Part shown: positions 37,401 through 49,321 of the stretch, in pieces | Position numbering within the stretch: position 1 is the first letter of the stretch | Layout of the letters: every line of letters begins with the position of its first letter | Source of the DNA: Trebouxia sp. TZW2008 | Taxonomy: Eukaryota > Chlorophyta > Trebouxiophyceae > Trebouxiales > Trebouxiaceae | Assembly: GCA_002118135.1 (NCBI GenBank) | Contig: BDIU01000117.1 | Span: forward strand, 62,001-126,000 | DNA: 64,000 nucleotides | Direction of reading: 5' to 3' | The notes under the pieces: model-generated | The model's input: only the letters and a program-made list of their open reading frames with translations | Databases searched by the model: none | What the model was told of the DNA's origin: nothing | Program-made: the position numbers and the translations under genes

Positions 37401-40400
37401 CTAGTAATCAGATACATGGTCACTTGTATAATTGGCAGAAATGCTTCCCCGCTGTGAGACAAGAGTCTTAAGCCAATCATCGTAGTTGCTCAGCAGAGTG
37501 CAGTTCTCCTTCTTATATGCATGTGCCTTCCGCTTCAGGTTGTTCAGGGTGGCACTGGTGCAGACAGCAGCATCCTCTGCCAACTGCCTTGACCCGCTTG
37601 CATCTGACAAGGTTGCCTGCAGCAGGCACAAAGGATTCAGTCTGCCTGTGTGGCTTCTCACTAAACCCTGAGAGTGATCCTGACCAATACAAATGGATGA
37701 TTATGCAGTCATGTCAGCATCAGCAAAAAGCGATACGCATGGCTTGAGCAAGCTTGCTCAAGCACTAACTCTTCAGCTTCATCTGTCACTCAGGCATGAG
37801 AGTCTTTGCAACATGGCTTGCAAGTAAGCTGATACATGTGCCACACAACTTTACACAGTCGACTGTGTAGTCGCTTGTTCTGAGAAGTGCTGCATCACGC
37901 AGCGTCCTTTGCTTTTTTTCAGCTGAACCCAAACGCCAGTTGAGATGAAGGCCTACCTCCAGCTGGTGCACACGGCTCTTGGCAGTCTGAGCATCCCGCT
38001 GAGCAGCCAGCTTTGCAGCCTCCTCATTGCGCAATGCGCCTACCACATCATCCATCATGCGCCCCTTGCTTGCCAGCTCCTGTTGCCATGAACAGATCAC
38101 TGTTTCAATCACATCAGGCTGCCATTGAACAGACTACCACTGCAGCATGACCATGTCTTTGCGCATCAAAGCTTGACACTCGCATTGGAGCGCTTGAGCG
38201 CTGCTCAGTCATAAGCTGCCTACTTACTGCTACCAATTATGCAGAATGTGACCAGGGACGGCAGGTATGATGCCATCAAAACCAACATACGAGAGAATAT
38301 ACACATGGCTTGCTGGCTTTCAAAGCCTGCTTAGTGAGCGTATTGATTGAAAAGGTCGCTTCCAAAGTGTGCCTAGCAAGCGTATAAAATGGATAAGAAG
38401 ACAGGATTGCGGTGCTGAGCTTGAAGTGGGCATCATGGATTGATTCAAGCTGGGCCTGCAGCCTAGCAGCCCGAGAGGCGGTGTTGTCCAGATGACCCAC
38501 TGAACAGGCAACTAATGCTGCATGCCCATGCGTTGATGCATGAGGCAATGACAACATGCTTTCTCCTACATGTATCAACTAACCTTGGAGTGGGCATCAT
38601 GGATGGATTGCAGATGGGCCTGCAGCTTGGCAGCCTTCGAGCTTGTGTCGCCCAGATCTGCCCTCATGCGGGCGGCCTCCTCCTGGGCTGCAGCCAGTTT
38701 GCTGCCTAAGCTGGCCTTGCTCCTTTCCAGGGACTCCACTCGCTCCCTGCAACCAGCGTTGTCATATCTGCTTTGTCGGTAGTGTTGAGCAGACGGATCA
38801 CAACTTGGCGATGCGCCAGCGTTCTATTATCCTTGAAGAGTGACGTACAATTTGGGATGACAATGAGGTTTTGATGACACTTGCACGTGTAAATCACGTT
38901 GGAGGATGACAAGGTGTTGAGGACACTTGCATAATGGCTGAACATCCTGTACCGGCTGGGGCTCATCATAAACGCAAGCGAGCCCACATGTTGCTTGGTA
39001 CTTGGTCTGACTTTTAAACCACCTCATGCACAGCTAAGCACATGCATGCAAGTAAGCAGCTGCTGTCCAGCATCAAAAGTGACAGTCTGCCAGCTGTGCT
39101 TGATCTCAGTCCAAACAGCTGCTCATAACATACCCACCTTGTGTCATCTCGTGCACAGGCAGGACAACATCATGGGTTCTGTATCTCTTTTTTTGGCAAG
39201 GCAAAAGTCCGTGGTTGAGCATACCGCAGCTGGTCATTGGCTGCCTGAGCATCCCTGAGGCCGTGCTGGCCGGTGGCGAGCTGCCCCTCGAGGCTGCGCT
39301 TGTCAGCCTGCCAGCTGCGCTCGGTGTCGGCCAGCCGCTGGCTGGTCCCCTGCAGCAGCTGCGCTAGCTCCTGCAACCGGCCGTCCTGCTGGACCACCTC
39401 CCGCTCCTTCGCCTCCAGCAGGTCGTGGTGCTGGATGAACTGCCCCTTCAGCGCTGCAAAGGCCTTCTTGGTCTCCCCAGCATCCTGTTTACCAGGAAGA
39501 GTTGCTCATGTACTTGTCATGTAGATGCTGTTGCCAGCCATCAATTATGCGAGCTGCTATGCAATGCTGTATGGTCAGACTCCCTGATTTGCACTGCGCC
39601 ATGTTGCCCATGTCCAAGCCTTGATCACATCACTGTGGCAGCAGACATAAGGATACCTGTCTGCAAGCCTGCATGAATTGCCACGAAACAACACCAATAG
39701 ACAACGGCTTTGAATGACGCTGATAGCAGAGACTTGTGATTACTGCCTTTTTCTGTCATACCTATTGATGATGTCCATACTGTAGTTTAATGGCCGTTAC
39801 TTGGCATTCAATACGAGGCATGAGCCTAAATGTACACCACGCTCACCCTGCCACAATGAGGGCTGCTACTTTTCACTTCAGATTTGCTACACATAGATGA
39901 CGGAGCAAAGTAATGCATTCACCTTGAGCTGCAGCTCTAGGCTGCGCACACGGTCCTGCGCCCTGGACAGCTTGTCCACCTCTTGCCTCAGCTCATCATT
40001 GTCCTGCTTGCTGTGAATCAGCTTCTCCTTCAGGCTACGATGCTGACTCTGCAAGCACACCCCAAGAGACTGACTACAGACATTCTGCTCGTTTGAGCAA
40101 TGGTACGCAGTGTTGTCCTGCTTGCTGTGAATCAGCTTCTCTTTCAGGCTACAATGCTGACTCTGCAATCACACCCCAAGAGACTGACTACAGACATTCT
40201 GCTCGTTTGAGCGATGGTACTCAGTGTTGTCCTGCTTGCTGTGGATCAGCTTCTCTTTCAGGCTAAGATGCTGACTCTGCAATCACACCCCAAGAGACTG
40301 ACTACAGACATTCTGCTTGTTTGAACAATGGTACTCAGTGTTGCTCCATTTGCTGTGGATCAGCTTCTCCTTCAGGCTACAATGCTGACTCTGCAATCAC

Positions 40401-43400
40401 ACCCCAAGAGACTGACTACAGACATTCTCCTCGTTTGAGCAATGGTGCTCAGTGTTGTCCTGCTTGCTGTGGATCAGCTTCTCCTTCAGGCTACAATGCT
40501 GACTCTGCAATCACACCCCAAGAGACTGACTACAGACATTCTGCTCTTTTGAACAATGGTACTCGGTGTTGTCCTGCTCGCTGTGGATCAGCTTTGCCTT
40601 CAGGCCGTGGTGCTGACTCTGCGATTACATCCCAAGAGACTGAAGCCAGACGACGCTGACGCTAATTTTGCACGAGATGGGCAGGTGTGATCAGCCTGAC
40701 AACAATGATAAGAATGACACTTTCAGCACATGTGCTAGGTGTGTGTGTCCCTATCTTGCCAGGCTGGATTGTTCTGAGCATGACAGTAAGGACAGATCAA
40801 TGCATGCCAATCGATGCTTGTTGTCATGCAGAGGCGCCTATGTTGTATCAATTGTGCTGCTGTGACGCTGGTTAATGCTGGAAGGTGGCAGTATCAGCAG
40901 GCTTGCGCAATGCTATCAGCAATACTATTCAGCCAATTTTTATTTCCACACGCTCCTTGGCAATTTTCCTCTGTTGTGGCAGCACAGAGCATTGTCTGAG
41001 CCTGTCCTTAAAGGGCTTTGATGTGCGTTACTGATTAGCTCGGCCAAGCATCCGAACTGATGACAGATCAAAAAGGCAAGTCTCCTGTCCTGATTGACAA
41101 CAATCGAGAAGAATGAAGATGTGAACACTGACCTCCGAGGTGTCCAAGCTCTCCTTGACACTGTCATACTCGCCCCCCAGCCTGGTGAGCTCTGAATCGC
41201 CTTGCTGCCTGGCCTGAGCCAACTCAGACTGTGCACTCTCCAGCTTGGCCTCAGCTGCCTGCACAACCACTCAATTCAACAAGTGCAAACTTTTGTCCAT
41301 GGCAAATGTCACATGGCATGAACCATGAAACATGATACTACAAGGAGTGCACTTGAGATAAGGTGAGATGAGATGGAAGCAACGAGATGGGACGCATGAG
41401 GTGAGATCATGACAAGATGATGATAACGTATAACAAGACTGCTGGCACCTGCAGTGCTTGGCCAATGTTTGCAGCCATGTTGGTAATGTTGGCAGTCTTA
41501 TGTTGCTGCTTCCTCTTGTTTGCATCAGACTTGCAGAAGTGTCTTAACGAAGACAAGATAAAGAAAACATATGTGCAGCAATTTGATGAAATGCAATGAG
41601 ATGATGAGGAGAAGAGATACAAGCGGCACCTGCAGTGCTTGGCGAGTGTTGGCAGCCTGCTGCTGCTGCTCCCACTTCTCTGCGCAAGGCATGCAGCCAA
41701 ACTTGCAATGAAAGTGGGGTAACAAACGCTTGGCAAATTAATCACTGTGTTGTCATGAGTTGTGAGTGGCACCTGCAGTGCTTGGTGAGTGTTGACAGCC
41801 TTTTGCTGCTGCTCGCGCTTCTCTGCATCAGACTTGTCCAGGGCTCGTCGCAGCCGCTCCACATCATGCCTGGCCTTCTCCAACTCCTTGCGGCTGCGCT
41901 CCCAGTCAGCCTGACAGCAAACAACAAGTCACCACACGCCCCAGCACAGGCACAAGGTGCCTGACTGTAGTCACAACGTTACTGATTGAAAACAGGTTTT
42001 GTGTGCTAGCTTGATGCTGCAGCCAGGAAAATGAGGTAACGTCATGCCTGGCCTTCTCCAACTCCTTGCAACTTTGCTCCTAGTCAGCCTGACAGAAACA
42101 GCAACACAGATAAAAAGAAAGTGACAAAGACAGAATACCATGATGGCACATTTTGGCACAGATGCCAAATGCCTGGTGGTGCAGCCATGCAAATCAGGGC
42201 AGTGAGACCTCAGTGAAGATGCAAATGTCAACCTGTGACCTGATCAGCTGATGCTGAGCCACACACAGGCAGTCGTAATGCTCCCCATTACATAATATGG
42301 CATGAGCAAGCTTGTGTATTGTTAATACCATCACAAATAACATTTGGGTATAGCAGTTGCACAAGTTGTCTCCGCTTAAGTGTCTCCTAGTGTAATACAA
42401 TGATTGGTTTAACATGCCTAAACAAAAGCTGTCAGCTTTGCACTGTCCCGAGTTGAGCTGTACCCAAGGGTTTGATCAGTTGTCAGCTTGGTGGTGAAGG
42501 GCGATGCAACTGCTCCGCGATTGCTGATCAGGCTGACTGACGCGGCATGCTTTTGCTTACTTGCAGTTGAGTCAAAACGAGTGCTGTGCAGAGCATCTGA
42601 TGCTCAATGCCAGTGCAAAGGCGGTTGCATGTGTAGTTGTCCAAGATACTGCACCCTGACACAGATGCTGCGACAGAAAGAGCCAGCAAAACAGCACTGC
42701 ATGAGTCCCCAACGCCCACTGACGCACCTTCCCTACATGTGGTACTTGCTGACGGTTGGCAGTGAACAGCATGTGCAGTCACTCACCTGATGTGCCAGAT
42801 GCATGGCTGCAGCAGCTTCTGCCTCAGCCACTTGTTGAGTAAGGCTACTGGCATCCTTCCTGCTAGCCTGCAGCTCAGACCTCAGCTCCTCGCTGTGCTG
42901 CTGCAGCCGCTCAAGCTGAGGTTGCAATGTCGCCACTTGACCTGCTCAACAGCATGCGTCGTCAGCTTGCCTCAGTGCTGCAATATACTTGCCAGATTGC
43001 AGCTTGACAATGAGGCAGATCTGCCTCAATGTGCTGCTGTAAGCGCTCCAGCTGAAGCTGCAATGTCGCCACTTGACCTGCTCAACAGCATGCATTGTCA
43101 GCTTGCCTGAGTGCTGCCAGATGCTGGCAAGTACACTGAAAATTGGGGTCAGAGTTGTGTTGAACCTTACTGTACTGCTGCAGCCACTCCAGCTGAGGCT
43201 GCAGTGTTACCACTTGACCTGCTCAACAGCACAAACTGTCAGGAAGCCTTGACGCTGCCAGGAGCAGCAGCTTATGCTGCTCTATTGAAGTTGTCTTGCT
43301 GTGTTCTGCCTTGACGACTTGGCGCATCTGTATTGATCTATGTTGTGCTGCTGCAGCCATTTCAGCTGAGGCTGCAATGTTGCCTGTTGACCTGCACAAT

Positions 43401-45996
43401 AGCATGCAAAGTCAGCAACCTATCTGATCAAGTCAAAGCTTGAAAGCCTAAGCGTGTTTGTGTTGCAATGCCGCAGGCTACACGTCTTGTTTTAATTTTC
43501 GCAAAAAAAGATGTCTTTGCATCTGCTGCAGTTTACCCCATGAGCTTGAGTGCTTGAGTCTACTGCAACTCTGTAGTGTTGACAATGCAGGCGCATGCTG
43601 TATCATCTGCTACATATGATGCTGCCTACTGCACTCCCTGGTTTGTGAAACAAAACGCGTGCTAGATATGCAGGTATCAGAAGCCATGCACGATCTGAGG
43701 GACGAGGAGAAGTGGCCAAGTTGCCACCTTCAAGTCAGGGCTTTCACAAGCATAAACAATTACGTGCTGACTGCCAAGATCAACGGACAGTAGTGCTCGC
43801 AAACATTGTTGATGGGCTGGACCAACCTTTGGCAGATGCAGCAGCTGTCTCGCTGTCTCTCAGGTCATCTACCAGTCGCTCATTGCGCTCACTCATCTTA
43901 GCCAAGCGCCCGTCAAGCTCAGCGTTCTTAGCCCATAGCTGCTCCTTGCTGCTGACCTCATGCCGCAGCCTGCATACACCCAATTCCTCAATGTTGGCTT
44001 CGCAGCTAATATGCAGCCCTTTGAGCGCTTTGCAGTCTTCTGGGCTGTTTTTGGCTTGGTTATCATGAGCCGCAATCTGAGCATCTGCGCTGCAGCTGTT
44101 TCTTGTAGGTTTGCACAGGTGCTGGTGCAAATCTGCTTGCATTCAAATACAGTCTTGAATAGCTGTTGCACAAGCCGTTCCTTTGCAGGCTGAGATGCAT
44201 GCAACGCCACCGACGCTGGTGCAACACATGCAGCATATGTGGTGGCAGCAGCATAAAGGGTCATGATTCCACAAAAGCTTAAGGACGGAGTCTGTGACCT
44301 GCTTTCGAGTGAGGCTGATTGAGCCTTGACGCCTGTGTTGCTATGACACATGCAGCAGATGTGGTGACAGCAGCATGTTGATGCGAGTGTTGCAGTACAA
44401 TGGAGGCATGAGGGCAGAGACTATGACCTGCTTTCCAGTGAGGCTGATTGTGCCTTGGCATCTTTGTGTAGTGTACACTGCACCTCCAAGTCTGCAGCCA
44501 GCCTTGCAGCCTGAACCTGCCCAGCTGTGGCTTCCTGCAACTTTTCTCTGAAGGCAGCTGCTCTGCCTGTTACACTTTCAAGCTCGCTTTGAGCCTTGTT
44601 GCGCAGCGTGTGTTCATCCCTCAGCCTGTTGCAGCAGCATGGCATTCTGATCAAAAGAGAAGCTCTCTGTCGTGTCACGTGCCTTGACTTTTGTCCATGA
44701 CCTGTGCGAGACAGCAGCACCAGCCCCAAAGTGCACACAAATAGTGCAATAGTGCTGGCAATCCTTTGCTTGTATCCAGCAAAAGCACAGGTTTGGACTG
44801 ATCTCAAGCCTGTGCAAAGGCTCTGGTCAGAATGCCATGTTGGTTGCTTCACAATCAAACGTTATGTTGTCTGTTATCTTGAGCACAAGAAGAGCACAGT
44901 TTAGCAACTGTTCTTTGTAGCGACAGCTTTGGTTCCAAGATTGTACGTATATCAAAGTGTCCCTACTCAACGGGATGACTGCAGTCAAGAATGCAGCGAT
45001 TGATGCATGAGCGAAATGCATCGTCCCTAGATCAAGAATGTCCTTGCATCAAGTGTCCTTACAAAGAAAAGTCACTGTACCTTTTCTGCAGCTCCTTCAC
45101 CCGGCTGTGGTGGTGCTTCTCAGCATGTTGAAGGGCTGCAGCAGTGGCTGCCAGCTGTTGCCTAGCAGTTGCCTGCATCAGCCAGGAAAGACAAGTCTGA
45201 CATGGCCTGTCAAGAAAGCTCACACAGCAGGCTGGAAAGACAAATGTGACATGGCCTGTCAACAAAGCTCACACAGCAGGATGTGATGTATAGTGCATCT
45301 GGTTTGTGGCATGTGTAGTTTGGACATCAGAGCTTACTACGTGATCTTGCTCGACCTTCAAATCTGAGGCATATGTTGCCAAATCCTGACGCATGGCATC
45401 CAGGTCCTGCAACACGACATCAGAGCCTGGTTGCCTGTCCCGCAACCCAGGTGGAACAGGCACGTACAGATGTACGCAAAAGCTGTTTGACAAACCTCTT
45501 GGCAAGCAGACCGGGTTCTTGCAAGCTCATTAGCGAGAGCAGAATTAGCGTTGCGCAAGTCCTGCACATGCCCACAACTATCAGCACTTTGCCTTGCAAA
45601 CGCTGCACGTGCTGGAACAATGACACATGCCTTCATTGCAGCCCTGTTGAGCTGCAGAAGCTGCTCATCCTTATCTTTGGCCCTGTAACCTCCTGACATC
45701 AGATAGTTCCTGGGAGAATTGGACTGCTGCTGTGACGCTGCGGGTTTGACGACCTTGCTGATGCCTGCGAGTTGCCGTTGACAGTTTGAGGGCAATAAAA
45801 GCGGAATACAAGGCAGAAATCCAGCCCACCGGACACAAACGAGCTTTCGGTCTTCTAGGAACAAGCAGTCGTTCTGAGCAGCCCTACGTTTCCGGCTGGC
45901 CTTCTCCTTGTGCAAAGGCTCAATCTCGTATGCAGTAGTTGTGGGCACTATTACAATGCTCGGCCCCGTGTCCTGCGACCTGCCGCCCTTGCTCAT
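37401..45996 (-). CDS. Long coiled-coil protein, unknown function
   Basis: Model on the complement: 37401..37616, 37957..38079, 38584..38746, 39225..39484, 39923..40048, 41133..41258, 41773..41910, 42787..42941, 43827..43969, 44428..44625, 45081..45172, 45338..45406, 45496..45561, 45631..45996; 746 residues, phases consistent. After a basic N-terminal region (KEKASRKRRAAQ), nearly all of the protein is heptad-rich (LRDEHTLRNKAQSELESV; ELDGRLAKMSERNERLVDDL; LERLQQHSEELRSELQ; VERLRRALDKSDAEKREQQ). It ends with a more globular tail (NNLKRKAHAYKKENC). Centrosomal, ciliary or cytoskeletal scaffolds have this build, but no diagnostic motif lets me name it. The first exon's end needs a GC-AG intron (GCATGT) or an unspliced read-through, and three donors (GTTTGT, GTTGGT, GTCATA) are weak. 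The gene is laced with exon-edge duplications. Confidence 0.72.
38390..38650. repeat. Copy of a coiled-coil exon end in the next intron
   Basis: The 3' end of exon 38584..38746 (KLQAHLQSIHDAHSK) recurs at about 38420-38500 as RLQAQLESIHDAHFK. The copy is in a different phase and lacks the GT donor, so it looks like a relic, not an alternative exon. Confidence 0.75.
39999..40660. repeat. Six tandem 114-bp units starting from an exon edge
   Basis: Six units with exact 114-bp spacing, judged from the shared GCTGACTCTGC core at about 40043, 40157, 40271, 40385, 40499 and 40613. The first unit contains the real acceptor and first 50 bp of coiled-coil exon 39923..40048; the other five lie upstream in transcript sense. 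Because 114 is a multiple of three, plus-strand frames also repeat every 38 codons (CCGSASPSGYNADSAITPQE). Several units keep a CTGCA acceptor-like site. Confidence 0.9.
41430..42092. repeat. Both edges of one coiled-coil exon duplicated
   Basis: Exon 41773..41910 has its 3' end (NTHQALQ and donor) copied twice downstream in transcript sense, at about 41622-41675 (NTRQALQ) and about 41430-41520 (NIGQALQ). Both copies keep a CTGCAG|GTGCC donor. Its 5' start is copied once upstream at about 42036-42092 (GAGTTGGAGAAGGCCAGGCA shared). Confidence 0.8.
42930..43400. repeat. Four copies of a coiled-coil exon start
   Basis: The start of exon 42787..42941 with its TTGAGCAG acceptor recurs at about 43027-43095, 43171-43235 and 43346-43400. 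The shared plus-strand core is CAGCTGA.GCTGCA.TGT, then a TTGACCTGC-like run, then CAACAGCA. Copies become more diverged with distance. Confidence 0.8.
44285..44470. repeat. Copy of a coiled-coil exon end
   Basis: The 3' end of exon 44428..44625 (KAQSASLESR and donor, about 44410-44470) recurs at about 44290-44345 in the next intron with the same peptide KAQSASLESR and a GTCACA donor-like site. Confidence 0.75.
45185..45282. repeat. Two tandem 49-bp units in a coiled-coil intron
   Basis: Units at 45185 and 45234 share nearly all bases (GGAAAGACAA then TGACATGGCCTGTCAA then AAAGCTCACACAGCAGG). They sit just upstream, in transcript sense, of exon 45081..45172. Confidence 0.85.
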
Positions 45997-46432
45997 GGGT
46001 GCAACCTCGGCATCTGACGAGCTGCGGGCTTGGGTCTGACGCGAGTCGCTGTTTCTGCCCTGCAGCGCTACAACAAGTGTTCTAGGCGCAAGGGTCTTGA
46101 TTGGCCTCGGCGCACGGCCTACAAGGCAAAGTAGCTGCAGGCCCTGTCAAGTTTTCTCCGTGACAGACGGACGAGTTGACGGACTCCGTCACATCAAGTG
46201 CATGTGGGATTTGAACCTCGTACCTTGGTGCGCGACAATGCCGCGCGCTTGCAGGACAGGTGTTGCCATTGAGGTCTAGCAGATTGCGTGCCTGAATTTC
46301 TGCACCGACACAGACGGACATCTGGCTGCGACAATCCATCTCAGAGTGCACTAAAGCGTGGCTGATCAGTGCCAGCCGCGAGGAGGCTTCTGCTGAGCTG
46401 GTCTGGCTGGCAACCTCTGCCAGGCAATCGCA
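45997..46432. promoter_or_regulatory. Divergent upstream region of coiled-coil and E2 genes
   Basis: About 435 bp lie between the two opposing start codons. An open minus-strand frame (46082-46351) could be a 5' exon of the coiled-coil gene, but it has no clear donor joining it in phase. No TATA-like element is evident. Confidence 0.45.
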
Positions 46433-47155
<723 letters not shown>

Positions 47156-47769
47156 TGCGGATAACAATTCGAATGGCTATTTGCAGCAGCCTGCTGGAAC
47201 TATCCCGCCTGACTGATATATGTATCTGCGCTTTGCCCTCAGCATATGTACACCAGCTAAAGACCTGTGATAGTCCTGGCGCGTGCCCTCTTCCTGTTTT
47301 AGTGCTGTAGCTGCACACCAGCATGTTTGTGCCATGCATGCTGGCAAACGCTGATATATCTGGCAATGCCTCAGCTGTAGCCCCTTATTGCTTTCTGAAT
47401 AGCCTAGCTATACTCAGTAATCACACCATTATGTCTGAACTGTGATGCATTGCAGCAATCATAACATGACTGGGCTGTTACATTCCCGGTCGAGGCAATG
47501 ATTGCTAATCATTGAATAACACGTGACTGACTTGCCAGTTGTAGGCTCCTACTCTACATAGCGTCTTTGCTCAGATCTGAGTTCGCATTCTTGCTAGCAG
47601 CAGTCAGACTTGCAAGATTGAGTTCTGCAGTCAGTGTGCAGACTTTGTTGACACATCAGAGCTGCACTGAACCCTAGAAATTGTGGCCTGCTTCATTGTG
47701 ATTGCATGGCAGAGTCAGTGCTGTTGTCTGCTGTTGTCTGCATAACAGCACGTTAGCTTTGCTGAGGCA
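47156..47769. other. Convergent 3' region between E2 and RPB4 genes
   Basis: About 610 bp with no credible coding frame. It should contain the 3' untranslated regions of the E2 gene (plus) and of RPB4 (minus). Confidence 0.5.
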
Positions 47770-48447
47770 TCATCTGTATGTTGCAACCTCATCAACAATC
47801 TGAGTCACCTCTTCATCTGTCAATTTGTCCTGCGCACACAAAAGGGTTGTGGTCACTGACAGCAGCGCCTTTTAGCTTTACTTCATGCAAGGACCACAAT
47901 TGCTTCAAGTTCTTTTGCACAGTGACATATAGCGTGCTTTTCTAGAGGGCGAAGCTGCTTACGACAAGACTGGGCACCACAAGCTTGGCCTCATCTAGGT
48001 CTCCTGGGGCAAGATTTGCAAGTACGCACACCTCAAACAGGTGTAGCTGCGGGTATGCGGTAGCTAGCTTCCTGCAGAAGGTGTTGCAGGCCATTCACAC
48101 CAATAGTGCCATAAACGCAGTTGCCATGTAGCGTACTTGCATCTGCTAGAAAGAGCTTCACTCTTGCAACAGCTTAGAAAGGCACAGCTCAGAGTAAAAA
48201 TTACTTACTGGCGCAAAGCATCCATGTTTGACCTATTCTGCTGCACATTGAAAAGGGATACGTATTCATAGGTTTTACGCACTCTGTCAGAGGCCTCTTC
48301 TAGTTTGAGACCCCTGGACTCCAGCTGGTGCTCGAGGACGATTTTGGCTTCGGTGTTGGACAAAACGTTGGCCTCAAGGAACACTGTGAAGCAAGCATGC
48401 ATTGAAGTTGCATACAACACACGGGCTTCAAGCGAAGTTACGCACAT
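47770..48447 (-). CDS. RPB4: RNA polymerase II subunit RPB4-like
   Basis: Exons on the complement, 47770..47829, 47963..48071 and 48209..48447, give 135 residues, close to plant NRPB4 and human POLR2D. The order of family marks is right: NTEAKIVLEHQLE, then VRKTYEYVSLFNVQQNRSN, then a helix YPQLHLFEVCVLANLAPGD, DEAKLVVPSL, and the C-terminal DKLTDEEVTQIVDEVATYR. RPB4 pairs with RPB7 to form the Pol II stalk; plant paralogues serve Pol IV and V. The two 3' introns have strong GTAAGT/GTAAGC donors. The start is uncertain: ATG at 48447 is favoured on length, ATG at 48402 also works, and an upstream spliced exon is possible because the frame stays open to about 48600. Confidence 0.87.
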
Positions 48448-48872
48448 GACGGGATTTTCAACTCTGCTGCATTGTCTTCTTCCTGTCCTTGGCTCATGCC
48501 ACAGCAGACAAAGCAATGTGTAGGCTCGGCGCCTGTCAGACACGCTGTTTACTTTCGCTTTGCTACTGACGAGATCGTTGCTCACTTGACTTATTGCCAC
48601 TGGAATCTGCGAAGTACACTACATCTTCGCTTGTGATGCTAGTGGAAATTGCATGCGGTGTCTGCTAAGCAGCTGCTTGCATATCGAACGTTCTCTCTCG
48701 TGCATGCACTTAAGTTTCTCTTGTTAGGGTTTGGTGAATTGCAAGCAACACTTGAGCTAAACAGGCACGCAAACAGCTAGTGGACCTTTACTCTGCAGAC
48801 GCAACTAGTTCTTACAAGCGGCTCTATGTGCTTACACTAAAGATGGTCGCTGTTGTGCCGTCGTAAGCTGTC
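48448..48872. promoter_or_regulatory. Divergent upstream region of RPB4 and bL36m
   Basis: About 425 bp lie between the chosen RPB4 start (minus) and the bL36m start (plus). No distinct promoter element is recognised. Part of it may be a 5' exon of RPB4. Confidence 0.45.
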
Positions 48873-49321
48873 ATGCGTGTTCGATCTGCGATCAAAAAGC
48901 TATGTGACTCATGCAAGGTGGTGAAGCGTCGCGGCAAGCTCTACATCGTATGCAAAGCTAGTGCAAAGGTCCGTTGCGGCACACACGTCCAACCCTTGTC
49001 AAGTTGCTGTTGAGGCTGCGTGCATGCACCGCGTGTGGTGACTTGCAGCACAAGCAGCGGCAAGGATTTCACACGATAGCGGCCTCTTCCCACATCGACA
49101 AAGATGTGTTGGAAGCACCACCAGCAACTGCAGTCGAGAGGTATACAGCAGCTGTTGACGGCAAAGTGCACTTGTTGCCTTTGCCAGAGAATTGTATCAG
49201 CACTTACACTTCAATTGTTGCTTACAGGCCTCCATTGCCTGCGTTTGTGACCAAACCCTTCAGTCTCATGTTTCCCACTAATGCAAGCATTGGCATGCGC
49301 GAATGGCTTCAAAGTCAATAA
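48873..49321 (+). CDS. Bacterial-type ribosomal protein L36, mitochondrial
   Basis: Two exons, 48873..48968 and 49049..49321, give 122 residues. The start MRVRSAIKKLCDSCKVVKRR and the exon-2 start HKQRQGFHT match the whole 38-residue bacterial L36, with the zinc-binding Cys/His set (CDSC, a single Cys in YIVC, and the His of HKQRQG). The remaining about 80 residues form a C-terminal tail, as in plant mitochondrial L36 proteins, which also carry long tails. It should sit in the large subunit of the mitochondrial ribosome; chloroplast L36 is normally plastid-encoded. No separate transit peptide is visible before the conserved start. The intron donor GTCCGT is weak, but the exon junction falls exactly inside the conserved motif and restores it. 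Confidence 0.9.

Noticed and set aside
38390..38520. Extra coiled-coil exon encoding RLQAQLESIHDAHFK
   Set aside because: Wrong incoming phase and no GT donor; it is better read as a duplicate of the neighbouring exon end.
40321..40659. Plus-strand ORF with a 38-residue repeating sequence
   Set aside because: It is the antisense reading of the 114-bp exon-edge array; its periodicity follows from 114 being a multiple of three.
39999..40660. CRISPR-like array of regular repeats
   Set aside because: Units are direct tandem copies without unique spacers, in a eukaryotic intron, and the first unit is a normal coding exon start.
46185..46265. Possible minus-strand tRNA because of a GGTTCAAATCC-like T-loop word
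   Set aside because: The flanking five-base T stem does not pair and no acceptor or anticodon arm can be drawn around it.
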